Source: Bacillus safensis FO-36b
Lineage (GTDB): Bacteria; Bacillota; Bacilli; Bacillales; Bacillaceae
NCBI RefSeq assembly: GCF_000691165.1
Contig: NZ_ASJD01000001.1
Coordinates: 496,001 to 560,000, forward strand
Length of the DNA: 64,000 bases
Reading direction: 5' to 3'
Translations under genes and position numbers: made by a program
Part shown: positions 45,766 through 55,659 of the stretch, piece by piece
Position numbering within the stretch: the first letter of the stretch is position 1
Layout: every line of letters begins with the position of its first letter
The notes under the pieces: model-generated
What the model was told of the DNA's origin: nothing
Databases searched by the model: none
Seen by the model: the letters and a program-made list of their open reading frames with translations, nothing else

Positions 45766-46860
45766 ATGGAACTTTTTAAATATATGGAACGATACGATTA
45801 TGAACAGCTTGTATTTTGTCAGGATGAGCAGTCTGGCTTAAAAGCGATTATTGCGATTCATGATACAACACTAGGGCCGGCACTAGGCGGAACGAGAATG
45901 TGGACGTATGAAAACGAAGAAGCAGCCATTGAGGATGCACTGCGTCTAGCAAGAGGAATGACTTATAAAAACGCGGCAGCAGGACTTAATCTTGGCGGCG
46001 GAAAAACGGTCATCATCGGCGATCCGAGAAAAGACAAAAATGAAGAAATGTTCCGTGCATTTGGACGTTACATTCAAGGGCTGAATGGCCGCTATATTAC
46101 AGCAGAAGATGTCGGTACAACGGTAGAAGACATGGATCTCATTCATGAAGAAACCGATTTTGTCACAGGGATTTCTCCTGCATTTGGTTCTTCTGGAAAT
46201 CCGTCTCCCGTTACTGCTTACGGTGTATACAAAGGGATGAAAGCCGCTGCCAAAGCTGCATTTGGGACCGATTCATTAGAAGGAAAAACAATTGCCGTCC
46301 AAGGTGTTGGAAATGTCGCTTACAACCTGTGTAAACATCTGCATGAAGAAGGCGCGCAGCTCATTGTCACAGATATCAACAAAGACTCTGTCAAGCGAGC
46401 TGTTGAAGACTTCGGCGCAAAAGCAGTCGACCCTGACGATATTTATGATCAAGCATGTGATATTTATGCACCGTGCGCACTTGGTGCAACCATTAACGAT
46501 GTGACCATTCCTAAGTTAAAAGCAAAGGTGATTGCAGGTGCTGCAAATAACCAGCTAAGAGAAACGCATCACGGTGACCTTATCCATGAAATGGGGATTG
46601 TATATGCTCCTGATTATGTGATCAATGCAGGCGGTGTGATTAACGTTGCTGATGAGCTTTATGGCTATAATGCAGATCGTGCGATGAAAAAAGTCGAAGG
46701 CATTTATCAAAATATTGAACGTGTAATTGAAATTTCAAACCGTGATGCCATTCCAACTTATAAAGCGGCAGACCGATTGGCTGAAGAGCGAATTGAAAGA
46801 ATGCGCAAATCAAGAAGTCAATTCTTGCAAAATGGTCAACATATTTTAAGCCGTCGCTAA
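45766..46860 (+). CDS. bcd: Branched-chain amino acid (leucine) dehydrogenase
   Basis: A 364-residue Glu/Leu/Phe/Val dehydrogenase that deaminates leucine, valine and isoleucine to 2-keto acids with NAD. Catalytic Lys80 is in [11 protein letters not shown]; the dinucleotide-binding motif is [15 protein letters not shown]. The N-terminal [14 protein letters not shown] is typical of the leucine branch. It feeds the keto acids to the dehydrogenase complex encoded by lpdV-bkdB downstream. Confidence 0.96.
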   Translation: MELFKYMERYDYEQLVFCQDEQSGLKAIIAIHDTTLGPALGGTRMWTYENEEAAIEDALRLARGMTYKNAAAGLNLGGGKTVIIGDPRKDKNEEMFRAFGRYIQGLNGRYITAEDVGTTVEDMDLIHEETDFVTGISPAFGSSGNPSPVTAYGVYKGMKAAAKAAFGTDSLEGKTIAVQGVGNVAYNLCKHLHEEGAQLIVTDINKDSVKRAVEDFGAKAVDPDDIYDQACDIYAPCALGATINDVTIPKLKAKVIAGAANNQLRETHHGDLIHEMGIVYAPDYVINAGGVINVADELYGYNADRAMKKVEGIYQNIERVIEISNRDAIPTYKAADRLAEERIERMRKSRSQFLQNGQHILSRR

Positions 46861-46893
46861 ATTGAAGAATGAGTTGAAACGGAGGTTTTGTTT

Positions 46894-48015
46894 TTGCTGA
46901 CAAAAGAATGGCGTATTCTCACGATTAATCCTGGCTCTACTTCAACAAAAATCGGTGTGTTTCATAATGAACGTTCTATTTTTGAAACGACACTAAGACA
47001 TACAGATGAGGAATTAAAGCAATTTCCTCATATCATTGATCAATTTTCATTCCGTAAAGAAACCATATTGAAAACACTGCATGAACAGGGGATGAACATC
47101 TCAAAGTTTGATGCAGTTTGCGCGCGCGGCGGCCTCCTTCGTCCGATTGAAGGAGGCACATATGAAGTCAATGAGCAAATGGTGGAAGACCTAAAAGAAG
47201 GATATGCCGGCCAGCACGCATCCAATCTCGGTGGAATCATCGCGAGGGAAATTGCACTTGGCCTGAATATCCCAGCCTTTATTGTCGATCCAGTTGTAGT
47301 GGATGAACTAAAACCAATTGCTCGTATTTCAGGGCTGCCAACGATCGAAAGAAAAAGCATCTTTCATGCATTAAATCAAAAAGCAGTCGCAAGAAAAACA
47401 GCGGCTTCTTTTGGAAAAAGTTACGAAGATTTGAACATGATTATTACTCATATGGGCGGCGGTATCACCATTGGTGTTCATGAAAAAGGAAAAGTCATCG
47501 ATGTGAATAACGGTCTGCATGGCGAAGGTCCTTTCAGCCCAGAGCGTGCGGGAACCTTGCCGACAGGTGATCTTGTAAATCTTTGTTTTTCAGGTGAGTA
47601 TACCCAAGAGGAAATGCTCAAACGCATTATTGGTGAAGGCGGGCTTGCGGGCTATCTTGGCACGACAGACGCTGTGAAAGTGGAACGCATGATTGAAGCG
47701 GGTGATGAGCGGGCAGCGCTCATTTATGAAGCAATGTGCTATCAGATTGCCAAGGAAATCGGTGCGGCTAGCGCTGTCTTAAAAGGAGCAGTTGACGTCA
47801 TTGTATTAACAGGCGGACTTGCGTACAGCAAACAAATTACGTCAAGTATTCGCGGCTATATTGACTGGATTTCAGATGTTGTTGTGTTTCCAGGTGAAAA
47901 TGAGCTGCAATCGTTAGCAGAAGGTGCGCTTCGTATTTTAAAAGAAGAAGAATCACCGAAAGAATACCCAAATGATCAACAGGAAAAGAAAGGAGTGACA
48001 AGTCATGGCAACTGA
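46894..48015 (+). CDS. buk: Butyrate kinase
   Basis: A 373-residue ASKHA-fold kinase turning acyl phosphate and ADP into acid and ATP. Motifs: [16 protein letters not shown] (phosphate 1), [17 protein letters not shown] (phosphate 2) and [14 protein letters not shown] (adenosine). TTG 46894 is used because GGAGGT is 8 bases upstream; TTG 46888 is too near. The C-terminal tail (from about residue 350, Glu/Lys-rich) is longer than in the roughly 363-residue B. subtilis protein and overlaps lpdV by 11 bases. Confidence 0.93.
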   Translation: MLTKEWRILTINPGSTSTKIGVFHNERSIFETTLRHTDEELKQFPHIIDQFSFRKETILKTLHEQGMNISKFDAVCARGGLLRPIEGGTYEVNEQMVEDLKEGYAGQHASNLGGIIAREIALGLNIPAFIVDPVVVDELKPIARISGLPTIERKSIFHALNQKAVARKTAASFGKSYEDLNMIITHMGGGITIGVHEKGKVIDVNNGLHGEGPFSPERAGTLPTGDLVNLCFSGEYTQEEMLKRIIGEGGLAGYLGTTDAVKVERMIEAGDERAALIYEAMCYQIAKEIGAASAVLKGAVDVIVLTGGLAYSKQITSSIRGYIDWISDVVVFPGENELQSLAEGALRILKEEESPKEYPNDQQEKKGVTSHGN

Positions 48016-49429
48016 ATATGACCTCGTCATTCTGGGTGGAGGCACAGGCGGCTATGTAGCGGCCATCCGTGCCTCGCAGCTTGGATTGAAAACAGCAGTT
48101 GTAGAAAAAGAAAAGCTCGGCGGAACATGTCTTCATAAAGGCTGCATCCCGTCTAAAGCGCTGCTCAGAAGTGCAGAAGTTTATCAAACCGTCAAACGCG
48201 CAGCTGATTTTGGTGTTGAGGCAGGCGGCATTGCCTTGCAATTTGCCAATGTGCAGAAAAGAAAAACAGAGATCGTCGAAAAACTAGCAGGCGGCGTCAA
48301 ACATTTAATGAAACAAGGAAAAATTGATGTATATGAAGGGATCGGCCGTATTCTTGGCCCATCTATCTTTTCGCCAATGCCAGGAACGATCTCCGTAGAA
48401 ATGGCAAATGGAGAGGAAAATGAAATGCTCATTCCAAAGCAGGTTATCATCGCGACAGGATCAAGACCGCGTGTGCTGCCAGGCCTTGAAGCAGATGGAA
48501 CACACATCCTTACATCAGATGATGCACTTGAACTGCCAGAGCTTCCGCAGTCGATCCTGATTGTCGGCGGCGGAGTGATCGGAATCGAGTGGGCGTCTAT
48601 GCTCAATGATTTTGGTGTGAACGTCACTGTGATTGAGTTTGCAGACCGCATTTTGCCTACAGAGGATCATGACATTTCTAAAGAAATGGAAAAACTGTTA
48701 TCTAAAAAAGGCATCACTTTTGTGACAAATGCGAAGGTACTGCCAGATAGCGTAGAAAAGCAGGAAAATCTCGTGACAATTCAAGCGGAAAAGGATGGAG
48801 ACATTCAGACGTTTGAAGCGGAAAAACTCCTTCTTTCAGTCGGCAGAGTACCTAATATCGAAGGCATAGGTCTTGAAAACACGGACATCCAAACCGAAAA
48901 ACAAGGCATTGTCGTGAATGAACATTATCAAACGAAAGAATCGCATATTTACGCAATAGGAGATGTCATCGGCGGGCTTCAGCTGGCACATGTGGCTTCT
49001 CACGAAGGTATGATTGCAGTTGAACATATGGCTGGGAAAGATCCAAAGCCGCTCGATGAAACGCTCGTATCTAAATGTGTTTACTCTCACCCAGAAACCG
49101 CTAGTGTTGGACTCACTGAACAGGCGGCAAAAGAGCAGGGCTTTGAAGTCAAAATAGGGAAATTTCCATTTATGGCGATTGGAAAAGCGCTTGTGTACGG
49201 GGAGTCTGATGGATTCGTCAAAATCATTGCCGATCAAAAGACAGATGATATTTTAGGAATTCATATGATTGGTCCTCATGTAACAGATATGATATCTGAA
49301 GCTGGATTAGCCAAAGTACTTGATGCAACCCCGTGGGAAGTGGGGCAGACGATACACCCGCATCCGACCTTATCAGAGGCGATTGGCGAGGCAGCCCTTG
49401 CTGTTGACGGGAAGGCGATCCATTTTTAA
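48005..49429 (+). CDS. lpdV: Dihydrolipoamide dehydrogenase of the branched-chain complex
   Basis: A 474-residue flavoprotein (E3). FAD motif: [17 protein letters not shown]; redox disulfide Cys42-Cys47 in [19 protein letters not shown] motif [15 protein letters not shown]; active-site His/Glu in [10 protein letters not shown]. It reoxidises the lipoyl group on BkdB. Overlaps buk slightly and starts behind AAAGGAG. The operon therefore carries its own E3 instead of sharing the pyruvate dehydrogenase one. Confidence 0.96.
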   Translation: MATEYDLVILGGGTGGYVAAIRASQLGLKTAVVEKEKLGGTCLHKGCIPSKALLRSAEVYQTVKRAADFGVEAGGIALQFANVQKRKTEIVEKLAGGVKHLMKQGKIDVYEGIGRILGPSIFSPMPGTISVEMANGEENEMLIPKQVIIATGSRPRVLPGLEADGTHILTSDDALELPELPQSILIVGGGVIGIEWASMLNDFGVNVTVIEFADRILPTEDHDISKEMEKLLSKKGITFVTNAKVLPDSVEKQENLVTIQAEKDGDIQTFEAEKLLLSVGRVPNIEGIGLENTDIQTEKQGIVVNEHYQTKESHIYAIGDVIGGLQLAHVASHEGMIAVEHMAGKDPKPLDETLVSKCVYSHPETASVGLTEQAAKEQGFEVKIGKFPFMAIGKALVYGESDGFVKIIADQKTDDILGIHMIGPHVTDMISEAGLAKVLDATPWEVGQTIHPHPTLSEAIGEAALAVDGKAIHF

Positions 49430-49443
49430 TCAAGGAGGGAAAC

Positions 49444-50439
49444 ATGATGAGTAACATGCGTCATCAGGAATTAGGATTATCAGATGAACAAGCAATTGAT
49501 ATATACAGAACAATGCTTCTAGCAAGAAAAATCGATGAACGGATGTGGCTTTTAAACCGTTCCGGGAAAATTCCATTCGTCATTTCTTGTCAAGGGCAGG
49601 AAGCGCAGCAAGTCGGCGCTGCATTTGCTCTTAATAGAGAAGAAGATTACGTCTTACCTTACTATCGTGATATGGGGGTTGTCCTTGCTTTTGGGATGAC
49701 AGCAAAAGATTTAATGATGTCTGGTTTTGCAAAACAAGACGATCCAAACTCAGGCGGAAGACAAATGCCAGGGCATTTTGGGCAAAGAGCAAATCGAATT
49801 GTGACTGGGTCGTCACCTGTCACAACGCAGGTTCCTCACGCGGTGGGAATTGCCCTTGCTGGACGATTAGAGCAGAAAAACTTTGTCAGCTTTGTCACGT
49901 TCGGTGAAGGCTCATCAAACCAAGGTGATTTCCATGAAGGCGCAAACTTTGCTGCTGTGCATAAACTGCCTGTTATTTTCATGTGTGAAAACAATAAGTA
50001 TGCGATTTCCGTGCCATATGACAAACAAGTAGCCTGTGAACGCATTTCAGATCGTGCGGTTGGATATGGGATGCCTGGCGTAACTGTTGATGGAAATGAT
50101 CCGCTTGAAGTATATGCCGCTGTCAAAGAAGCGAGAGACCGTGCGGCTAGAGGTGAAGGTCCGACATTGATTGAAACAATCTCTTACCGTTTAACTGCGC
50201 ATTCAAGTGATGACGATGATTCAAGCTATCGAGAAAAAGAAGAAGTGCTCGAAGCAAGAAAGAAAGATCCGCTCATCCAATATGAAACGTATTTAATCGA
50301 AGGAAAGGTCATGACTTCTGAAATGAAAGAAGAGATGACAAAAGAAATTATGCAAATCGTAAACGAAGCTACTGATGAAGCGGAAAACGCAGCTTATGCT
50401 GAGGCAGAAAGCGCACTTCGTTACGTGTATGCGGAGTAA
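49444..50439 (+). CDS. bkdAA: Branched-chain 2-oxoacid dehydrogenase E1 alpha
   Basis: A 331-residue (or 330 from the second ATG at 49447) alpha subunit of the decarboxylating E1. TPP-binding region: FGEGSSNQGDFHEGANFAAVHKLPVIFMCENNKYA with the GDG-like start GEG; HSSDDDDSSYR is the phosphorylation-loop equivalent. It decarboxylates 2-keto acids from leucine, valine and isoleucine. Products prime iso and anteiso fatty acids that dominate Bacillus membranes. Starts behind AAGGAGGG. Confidence 0.96.
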   Translation: MMSNMRHQELGLSDEQAIDIYRTMLLARKIDERMWLLNRSGKIPFVISCQGQEAQQVGAAFALNREEDYVLPYYRDMGVVLAFGMTAKDLMMSGFAKQDDPNSGGRQMPGHFGQRANRIVTGSSPVTTQVPHAVGIALAGRLEQKNFVSFVTFGEGSSNQGDFHEGANFAAVHKLPVIFMCENNKYAISVPYDKQVACERISDRAVGYGMPGVTVDGNDPLEVYAAVKEARDRAARGEGPTLIETISYRLTAHSSDDDDSSYREKEEVLEARKKDPLIQYETYLIEGKVMTSEMKEEMTKEIMQIVNEATDEAENAAYAEAESALRYVYAE

Positions 50440-50451
50440 GGGGGAAGAAAA

Positions 50452-51435
50452 ATGCCTGTTATGTCATATATAGACGCCATTACACTGGCGATGAAAGAAG
50501 AAATGGAGCGAGATCCGAAAGTGTTTGTGCTCGGAGAGGATGTCGGGAAAAAAGGCGGCGTATTTAAAGCGACAGCGGGTCTTTACGAGCAATTTGGAGA
50601 AGCGCGCGTCATGGATACACCTCTTGCAGAATCAGCCATTGCGGGTGTAGGTATTGGGGCAGCGATGTATGGAATGCGCCCAATTGCAGAAATGCAATTT
50701 GCGGATTTCATTATGCCTGCAATCAACCAAATCATTTCAGAGGCTGCAAAAATTAGATACCGTTCAAATAATGATTGGAGCTGTCCAATGGTCATCCGCG
50801 CACCTTATGGGGGCGGAGTACACGGGGCGCTTTATCATTCACAATCGGTCGAAGCCATTTTTGCTAACCAGCCTGGTTTGAAGATTGTGATGCCTTCTAC
50901 ACCTTATGATGTCAAAGGTCTTCTAAAGGCTGCAGTGCGTGATCCAGATCCTGTATTGTTCTTTGAACATAAACGTGCATACCGCCTGATTAAAGGAGAA
51001 GTGCCTGAAGAGGATTACACTCTACCGATTGGAAAAGCAGATGTGAAACGTGAAGGCGATGATATCACGGTCATTACATATGGCCTTTGTGTCCATTTTG
51101 CGCTGCAAGCAGCAGACCGCCTTGCAAAAGACGGCATTTCCGCTCATATTCTCGATTTGAGAACAGTGTACCCGCTTGATCAGGAAGCGATTATAGAAGC
51201 GGCTTCTAAAACAGGGAAAGTGCTTCTGTTAACGGAAGATACAAAAGAAGGCAGCATCATGAGTGAGGTTGCGGCGATCATTTCGGAGCATTGCTTATTT
51301 GATTTAGACGCACCAATCAAACGCCTGGCAGGACCAGATATTCCGGCAATGCCTTATGCGCCGACAATGGAGAAATTCTTCATGGTCAACCCGGATAAGG
51401 TAGAAGCTGAAATGAGAGAGCTGGCGGCGTTTTAA
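50452..51435 (+). CDS. bkdAB: Branched-chain 2-oxoacid dehydrogenase E1 beta
   Basis: A 327-residue beta subunit forming the alpha2-beta2 E1. Family blocks: VFVLGEDVGKKGGVFKATAGL, DTPLAESAIAGVGIGAAMYGMRPIAEMQF, RAPYGGGVHGALYHSQS and ITYGLCVHFALQAA. It shapes the TPP site with BkdAA. Lies 12 bases after bkdAA and 19 before bkdB. Confidence 0.96.
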   Translation: MPVMSYIDAITLAMKEEMERDPKVFVLGEDVGKKGGVFKATAGLYEQFGEARVMDTPLAESAIAGVGIGAAMYGMRPIAEMQFADFIMPAINQIISEAAKIRYRSNNDWSCPMVIRAPYGGGVHGALYHSQSVEAIFANQPGLKIVMPSTPYDVKGLLKAAVRDPDPVLFFEHKRAYRLIKGEVPEEDYTLPIGKADVKREGDDITVITYGLCVHFALQAADRLAKDGISAHILDLRTVYPLDQEAIIEAASKTGKVLLLTEDTKEGSIMSEVAAIISEHCLFDLDAPIKRLAGPDIPAMPYAPTMEKFFMVNPDKVEAEMRELAAF

Positions 51436-51454
51436 GAAAGAGGAGGGTTTCAAA

Positions 51455-52711
51455 GTGGCAATTGAACAAATGAAAATGCCTCAGCTAGGTGAAAGTGTAA
51501 CAGAAGGAACCATTAGCAAATGGCTCGTTTCACCTGGCGATCATGTGAATAAATACGATCCGATTGCGGAAGTCATGACGGATAAAGTGAACGCAGAAGT
51601 CCCATCATCTTTTACAGGAACGATTACAAAGCTATCGGCTGAGGAAGGCGAAACGCTGCAAGTAGGAGAAGTGTTCTGTGAAATTGAAGTCGAAGGAAGC
51701 GAGCAGCAGAGCGTGAAAGAAGAAGAAGCACCTGAGCAAAGCGAAGCGCCTGAAGCAGATCAAACAAATGAGAATCAAAGTCAAAAGAAACGTTATTCTC
51801 CAGCCGTTCTTCGTTTAGCAGATGAGCATGGCATTGATTTAGCGGCTGTTCAAGGTACAGGAGCAGGCGGGCGAATTACTAGAAAAGATTTGCTGCAGCT
51901 TATTGAAAACGGCGGCGTCAAAGAGAAGACAGCACCTGTCAATGAACGTGCCGTTCAACCGGAGCCTGCGCAGTCATCTAAAGCAAAAGCGGCGCCTGCT
52001 GTCCCTTCTATGCCTGGTGATGTTGAGCTGCCAGTCACGCCGATCCGTCAGGCAATTGCCGCCAATATGCTGAGAAGCAAACATGAAATTCCGCATGCAT
52101 GGACAATGATGGAAGTCGATGTGACAAATCTAGTGACAAGAAGAAATCAGCTGAAGGATCAGTTTAAAGCAAAAGAAGGCTTTAACTTGACGTTCTTTGC
52201 GTTCTTTGTCAAAGCAGTGGCTCAGGCCTTAAAGGAATTCCCTGAAATGAACAGTATGTGGGCCGGAGATAAGATTGTGCAGAAGAAAGCAATAAATGTT
52301 TCGATTGCTGTCGCTACAGATGACGCGCTTTTTGTTCCAGTCATTAAGGATGCGGATGAAAAGACCATTAAGGGCATTGCCAAAGAAATTCATGAGCTTG
52401 CGTTTAAGGTGAGACAAGGAACGCTCAAGCAAAGTGATATGGAAGGCGGTACTTTCACTGTCAACAACACGGGATCATTTGGTTCGGTACAATCTATGGG
52501 AATCATTAATTATCCGCAAGCGGCGATTTTACAAGTAGAATCGATCGTGAAGCGTCCAATGATCGTAAACGGAATGATTGCGGCAAGAGACATGGTCAAT
52601 CTTTGTCTCTCATTAGATCACAGAGTACTAGATGGTCTTGTATGCGGCAGATTTCTTCAACGAATTAAACAAATCCTTGAAGGTATCGACGAGCAGACAT
52701 CTGTTTATTAA
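51455..52711 (+). CDS. bkdB: Branched-chain 2-oxoacid dehydrogenase E2
   Basis: A 418-residue dihydrolipoyl acyltransferase. Lipoyl domain at residues 1-78 with Lys44 in MTDKVNAEVP; Glu/Gln-rich linker; peripheral subunit-binding domain (about residues 112-150: YSPAVLRLADEHGIDL...GAGGRITRKDLL); acyltransferase domain to the end, with the catalytic LDHRVLDG. GTG start behind AGGAGGG. Lipoyl attachment depends on the LipM route (12950). Last gene of the operon. Confidence 0.96.
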   Translation: MAIEQMKMPQLGESVTEGTISKWLVSPGDHVNKYDPIAEVMTDKVNAEVPSSFTGTITKLSAEEGETLQVGEVFCEIEVEGSEQQSVKEEEAPEQSEAPEADQTNENQSQKKRYSPAVLRLADEHGIDLAAVQGTGAGGRITRKDLLQLIENGGVKEKTAPVNERAVQPEPAQSSKAKAAPAVPSMPGDVELPVTPIRQAIAANMLRSKHEIPHAWTMMEVDVTNLVTRRNQLKDQFKAKEGFNLTFFAFFVKAVAQALKEFPEMNSMWAGDKIVQKKAINVSIAVATDDALFVPVIKDADEKTIKGIAKEIHELAFKVRQGTLKQSDMEGGTFTVNNTGSFGSVQSMGIINYPQAAILQVESIVKRPMIVNGMIAARDMVNLCLSLDHRVLDGLVCGRFLQRIKQILEGIDEQTSVY

Positions 52712-52718
52712 AACATTA

Positions 52719-52749
52719 TTTTCCCCCTCCCGGCATGAGAGGGGGATTT
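52719..52749 (+). terminator. Hairpin after bkdB
   Basis: CCCCCTC (52723-52729) pairs with GAGGGGG (52739-52745) around a 9-base loop. Only ATTTCC follows, so the T tract is poor and some read-through into the next gene is likely. Confidence 0.55.
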
Positions 52750-52776
52750 CCACATCTAGGAGAAAGGAGCGTTGAT

Positions 52777-53070
52777 ATGTCTGGACTAGATTTTTTTGCT
52801 TTTCTCACGATTGGTCTCATGTTTATCACAGCGATTGCCTTCGCTTTTCTGCGGTACATTTCTAAATCACGCAATCATCCTGAACGATTACTGCTTATCA
52901 TATCGATCGTTTCAATTATTCAAATCGTGTACTGTCTGCTGATTGTCGGCGGGTTTAAAGGGGCAGCCAATAGCTTTTTAGGAATATCACTTCTCGCCGG
53001 GACGCTGCTCGGATATGCACTTGAATATTTATACAGACGCTATATCAAAAAAACGCCCGAATCAAAATGA
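52777..53070 (+). CDS. Small three-helix membrane protein, YesK-like
   Basis: A 97-residue protein with three TM helices (about residues 6-26, 36-57 and 63-82) and a basic tail. The block GGFKGAANSFLGISLLAGTLLG resembles the GGW-G-G-G-FIGIS pattern of YesK-like proteins; this is a family guess from memory. ATG 52777 behind AAAGGAGC is used; an in-frame ATG at 52735 lies in the hairpin. It stands where B. subtilis carries the bmr multidrug locus, next to bmrU. The function is unknown. Confidence 0.7.
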   Translation: MSGLDFFAFLTIGLMFITAIAFAFLRYISKSRNHPERLLLIISIVSIIQIVYCLLIVGGFKGAANSFLGISLLAGTLLGYALEYLYRRYIKKTPESK

Positions 53071-53088
53071 TATCGGGCGTTTTTTTAT
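53047..53088 (+). terminator. Bidirectional terminator overlapping the YesK-like gene end
   Basis: AACGCCCGAT-like arm (from 53052) pairs with ATCGGGCGTT (53072-53081) and is flanked by an A run and a T run. The stop codon of the small membrane protein lies inside the loop, and the bmrU stop lies in the T tract. Confidence 0.85.
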
Positions 53089-53978
53089 TCAGCTGGAACA
53101 ATAAAGGTCAAATGATGTTTTAACACTTCTAAAGAAGAGGGGGCCGTCATATAAACCTCACCATCTGTATCAGCATCCATTTCCTCTTTTGTGTGGATAT
53201 GGATACTGGACGCTTGAATGAGAGACAGATCGCCGGTGAAATCCTCCAGCTCTTCCCGGTTCATTGAGAAGATTTCTTTTAAAGCAGAGAAACTCGTATT
53301 TCTGCAAATTAAGATTTCTGCTTTTCCATCATCTATGGCTGCATGAGGCAAATCAATTTTATTTGTACCGATAAAATGTCCATTCATGACAAGAACGATG
53401 ACAGCTTCCTCTTCCCAGCTTTCCTCTTCGGTCTCAATCCGTACGTGAAAAGGATCTGTTTGCTGCAGGGTGCGCAGGGCACTTGTGAAGTAGCTGATTT
53501 TACCGAGTACGGCTTTTTCCTTGTCGTTAATGTTGTTGGACGTGTCTGCAATCAGCCCAATTCCCCAAAAGTTTAACACGTATCGATCTTCTGCTTTGAT
53601 TAAGTCGACCTTTTTCTCTTTGCCGTCTACAATCATTTGAGCGGCTTTTTGCATTTGTTGAGGAATACCTAGTGTTCTAGAAAAATCATTGCATGTCCCG
53701 CCTGGTAATATCGCTACAGCGGGCCTTTTTTCTAAACCGCCTATGCCGTTCATGCATTCATGCACGGTACCGTCTCCGCCTAATATGATGAGCAATTCCA
53801 CCGTCTCATCAATTTGACGGCAGAAATCATAAGCATCATTTGGCTGCTTTGTTGGTTTCAAAATGAGTTCATCAATATGTAGAGAAAGAAGAGGCACTGT
53901 TTGACCGAGTGTTTTTTCCATGTTTTTTTGTCCAGCATTTCCATTATAAATGAGCATCGCTTTTTTGAATTGTGCCAT
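53085..53978 (-). CDS. bmrU: BmrU, diacylglycerol/sphingosine kinase-family lipid kinase
   Basis: A 297-residue DAGK-catalytic-domain protein. ALLIYNGNAGQ-type start (AMLIYNGNAGQKNMEKTL), nucleotide loop LLIILGGDGTVHECMNGIGG and AVAILPGGTCNDFSRTLGIP are standard; the C-terminal DADTDGEVYM is the second conserved block. It probably phosphorylates a membrane lipid; the natural substrate is unproven. In B. subtilis it lies with the multidrug genes bmr and bmrR, which are absent here. ATG 53978 and GTG 53981 are both possible starts. Confidence 0.87.
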   Translation of the reverse strand: MAQFKKAMLIYNGNAGQKNMEKTLGQTVPLLSLHIDELILKPTKQPNDAYDFCRQIDETVELLIILGGDGTVHECMNGIGGLEKRPAVAILPGGTCNDFSRTLGIPQQMQKAAQMIVDGKEKKVDLIKAEDRYVLNFWGIGLIADTSNNINDKEKAVLGKISYFTSALRTLQQTDPFHVRIETEEESWEEEAVIVLVMNGHFIGTNKIDLPHAAIDDGKAEILICRNTSFSALKEIFSMNREELEDFTGDLSLIQASSIHIHTKEEMDADTDGEVYMTAPSSLEVLKHHLTFIVPAE

Positions 53979-54147
53979 CACGCAGTTCTCCCTTTCTTCT
54001 CTTTATCATCACTTTTCCCCAATTTGACAGCTCATAAACGAGGTTCGGAAAAAGAGGCGGCGGATAAGACAACACATTTGCCCGCAGGCGTTTTCCTTGA
54101 TATGATGGAGTTAAAATGGTTATGGTACGCAAAAGGAGTGGACGGAC

Positions 54148-54585
54148 ATGAATATTGATTTTAATTTATTTATGAATGATATTGTAAAACAAGCGAGAGA
54201 AGAAATTAAGCAGGCAGGCTACACTGAGCTCACGTCAGCTGAAGAAGTAGACGAAGCACTGACTAAAAAAGGGACGGCACTTGTCATGGTGAATTCAGTA
54301 TGCGGCTGTGCAGGCGGTATTGCAAGGCCAGCTGCCGGCTATTCTGTTCATTACGATAAGCGTCCAGATCAATTGCTGACAGTGTTTGCTGGGCAGGACA
54401 AAGAGGCAACAGCAAGAGCTCGTGAATACTTTGAAGGCTTCCCGCCATCTTCACCATCCTTTGCCTTATTAAAAGATGGAAAAATCATTAAAATGGTCGA
54501 GCGTCATGAAATTGAAGGGCATGAGCCAATGGAAGTCGTGTCAAAACTACAAGCCGCTTTTGATGAGCATTGCGAAGAAATCTAA
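54148..54585 (+). CDS. brxB: BrxB bacilliredoxin
   Basis: A 145-residue thioredoxin-like protein of the YphP/YqiW family with the active motif Cys52-Gly-Cys54 in [14 protein letters not shown]. It removes bacillithiol from bacillithiolated proteins after oxidative stress. The rest ([47 protein letters not shown]) is typical. Single-gene unit with its own terminator. Confidence 0.94.
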   Translation: MNIDFNLFMNDIVKQAREEIKQAGYTELTSAEEVDEALTKKGTALVMVNSVCGCAGGIARPAAGYSVHYDKRPDQLLTVFAGQDKEATARAREYFEGFPPSSPSFALLKDGKIIKMVERHEIEGHEPMEVVSKLQAAFDEHCEEI

Positions 54586-54611
54586 CATATGACGTTTGAA
54601 TGAATAAATAT

Positions 54612-54648
54612 AAAGCAGTCCGGTCTTTAGATCGGTCTGCTTTTTGTT
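54612..54648 (+). terminator. Terminator after brxB
   Basis: AAAGCAG-T-CCG pairs with CGG-T-CTGCTTT around a GTCTTTAGAT loop and continues into TT; the inner mismatch is a T-T pair. Confidence 0.82.
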
Positions 54649-54689
54649 TTATAAGACAATAGAATCAAAATAATTTTAGCAAAATACTA

Positions 54690-54741
54690 TTGCATCTTAA
54701 AAAGAAAGTGTTTAAAATACATTATAGTGAATAAATATTCA
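54690..54741 (+). promoter_or_regulatory. artP promoter with ARG box (AhrC operator)
   Basis: A SigA-type promoter TTGCAT (54690-54695), 17-base spacer, TAAAAT (54713-54718) is followed by TGAATAAATATTCA (54728-54741), a perfect match to the ARG box core TGAATWWWWATTCA. The box starts just after the expected transcription start, so AhrC with arginine should repress the transporter. Confidence 0.8.
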
Positions 54742-54780
54742 AATCAATACATGATTTTAAATACTGGGAGGCATCATCAT

Positions 54781-55545
54781 ATGAAAAAGTGGTTATTATT
54801 ACTTATGACAGCTGGTCTTGCAGCTGCACTCGCGGCATGCGGAACTTCTTCTAATAATTCAAACGCATCAGGAGATGACAAGACACTCGTGATGGCGACA
54901 TCAGCAGATTATCCGCCATTTGAATCAAAAGACGGAGATAAAATTGTCGGTTTTGATGTAGATCTTGCAACAGCACTAGCGAAAAAGAACGGCTACAAGC
55001 TAGAAATTCAAGATATGGACTTTGCTAGCCTTGTATCAGCCCTCAAAACAAACAAAGCTGATATTGTCCTTGCAGGGATGACACCTACAGAAAAACGTAA
55101 AAAGCAAGTTGATTTCTCTGATGTTTATTACAATGCTAAAAACTTGGTTGTATCAAAGAAATCTAGCGGTATTAAGGCAGAGAAAGATTTAAAAGACAAA
55201 ACAGTCGGCGTTCAATTAGGTTCTATTCAACAGGATGAAGCAAATGGACTGCAAAAGAAATATAATCTAACAGTTGAAGACCGTAATAAAATTTCTGATA
55301 TCATTCAAGAGATTAAAGCAGGCCGTTTTGATGCAGCCATAATTGAAGATAAAGTAGCTGCTGGTTACTTGAAAAAGGAAAAAGACTTCCAAGCATTTGG
55401 ATTGAACAGCACAAACGAAGGTTCAGCCATTGCATTCAAGAAAAACAGCGACTTAACAGCGAAATTTAATAAATCATTAAAAGAAATGAAAGATAATGGC
55501 GAACTTGATAAATTAATTAAAAAATGGTTTGCTGATGAAAAGTAA
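54781..55545 (+). CDS. artP: ArtP (YqiX), arginine-binding lipoprotein
   Basis: A 254-residue ABC transporter solute-binding lipoprotein. Signal peptide with lipobox LAAC, Cys20 as lipid anchor, then a Ser/Asn linker and the family 3 amino acid-binding fold (MATSADYPPFESKDGDKIVGFDVDLATALAKK; GMTPTEKRKKQVDFSD; TVGVQLGSIQQDEA). ATG 54781 behind GGGAGGC is the start; an in-frame ATG at 54751 would add a non-signal stretch. The ARG box upstream supports arginine as substrate. Confidence 0.94.
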   Translation: MKKWLLLLMTAGLAAALAACGTSSNNSNASGDDKTLVMATSADYPPFESKDGDKIVGFDVDLATALAKKNGYKLEIQDMDFASLVSALKTNKADIVLAGMTPTEKRKKQVDFSDVYYNAKNLVVSKKSSGIKAEKDLKDKTVGVQLGSIQQDEANGLQKKYNLTVEDRNKISDIIQEIKAGRFDAAIIEDKVAAGYLKKEKDFQAFGLNSTNEGSAIAFKKNSDLTAKFNKSLKEMKDNGELDKLIKKWFADEK

Positions 55546-55595
55546 GTCAGGAAAAGGATCAGCGTCATTCAAGAAAATCAAGTAGAAAAGCGCTG

Positions 55596-55623
55596 AAAAG
55601 TTCAACTCATGTTGAACTTTTTT
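55596..55623 (+). terminator. Intra-operon terminator between artP and artQ
   Basis: AAAAGTTCAAC (55596-55606) pairs with GTTGAACTTTT (55611-55621) around a 4-base loop, with six T at the end. It should cut many transcripts after artP, giving excess binding protein over permease. Confidence 0.82.
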
Positions 55624-55659
55624 CCTGTTTTGTATGAAGGCAGAAAAAAGGAGAATGTC

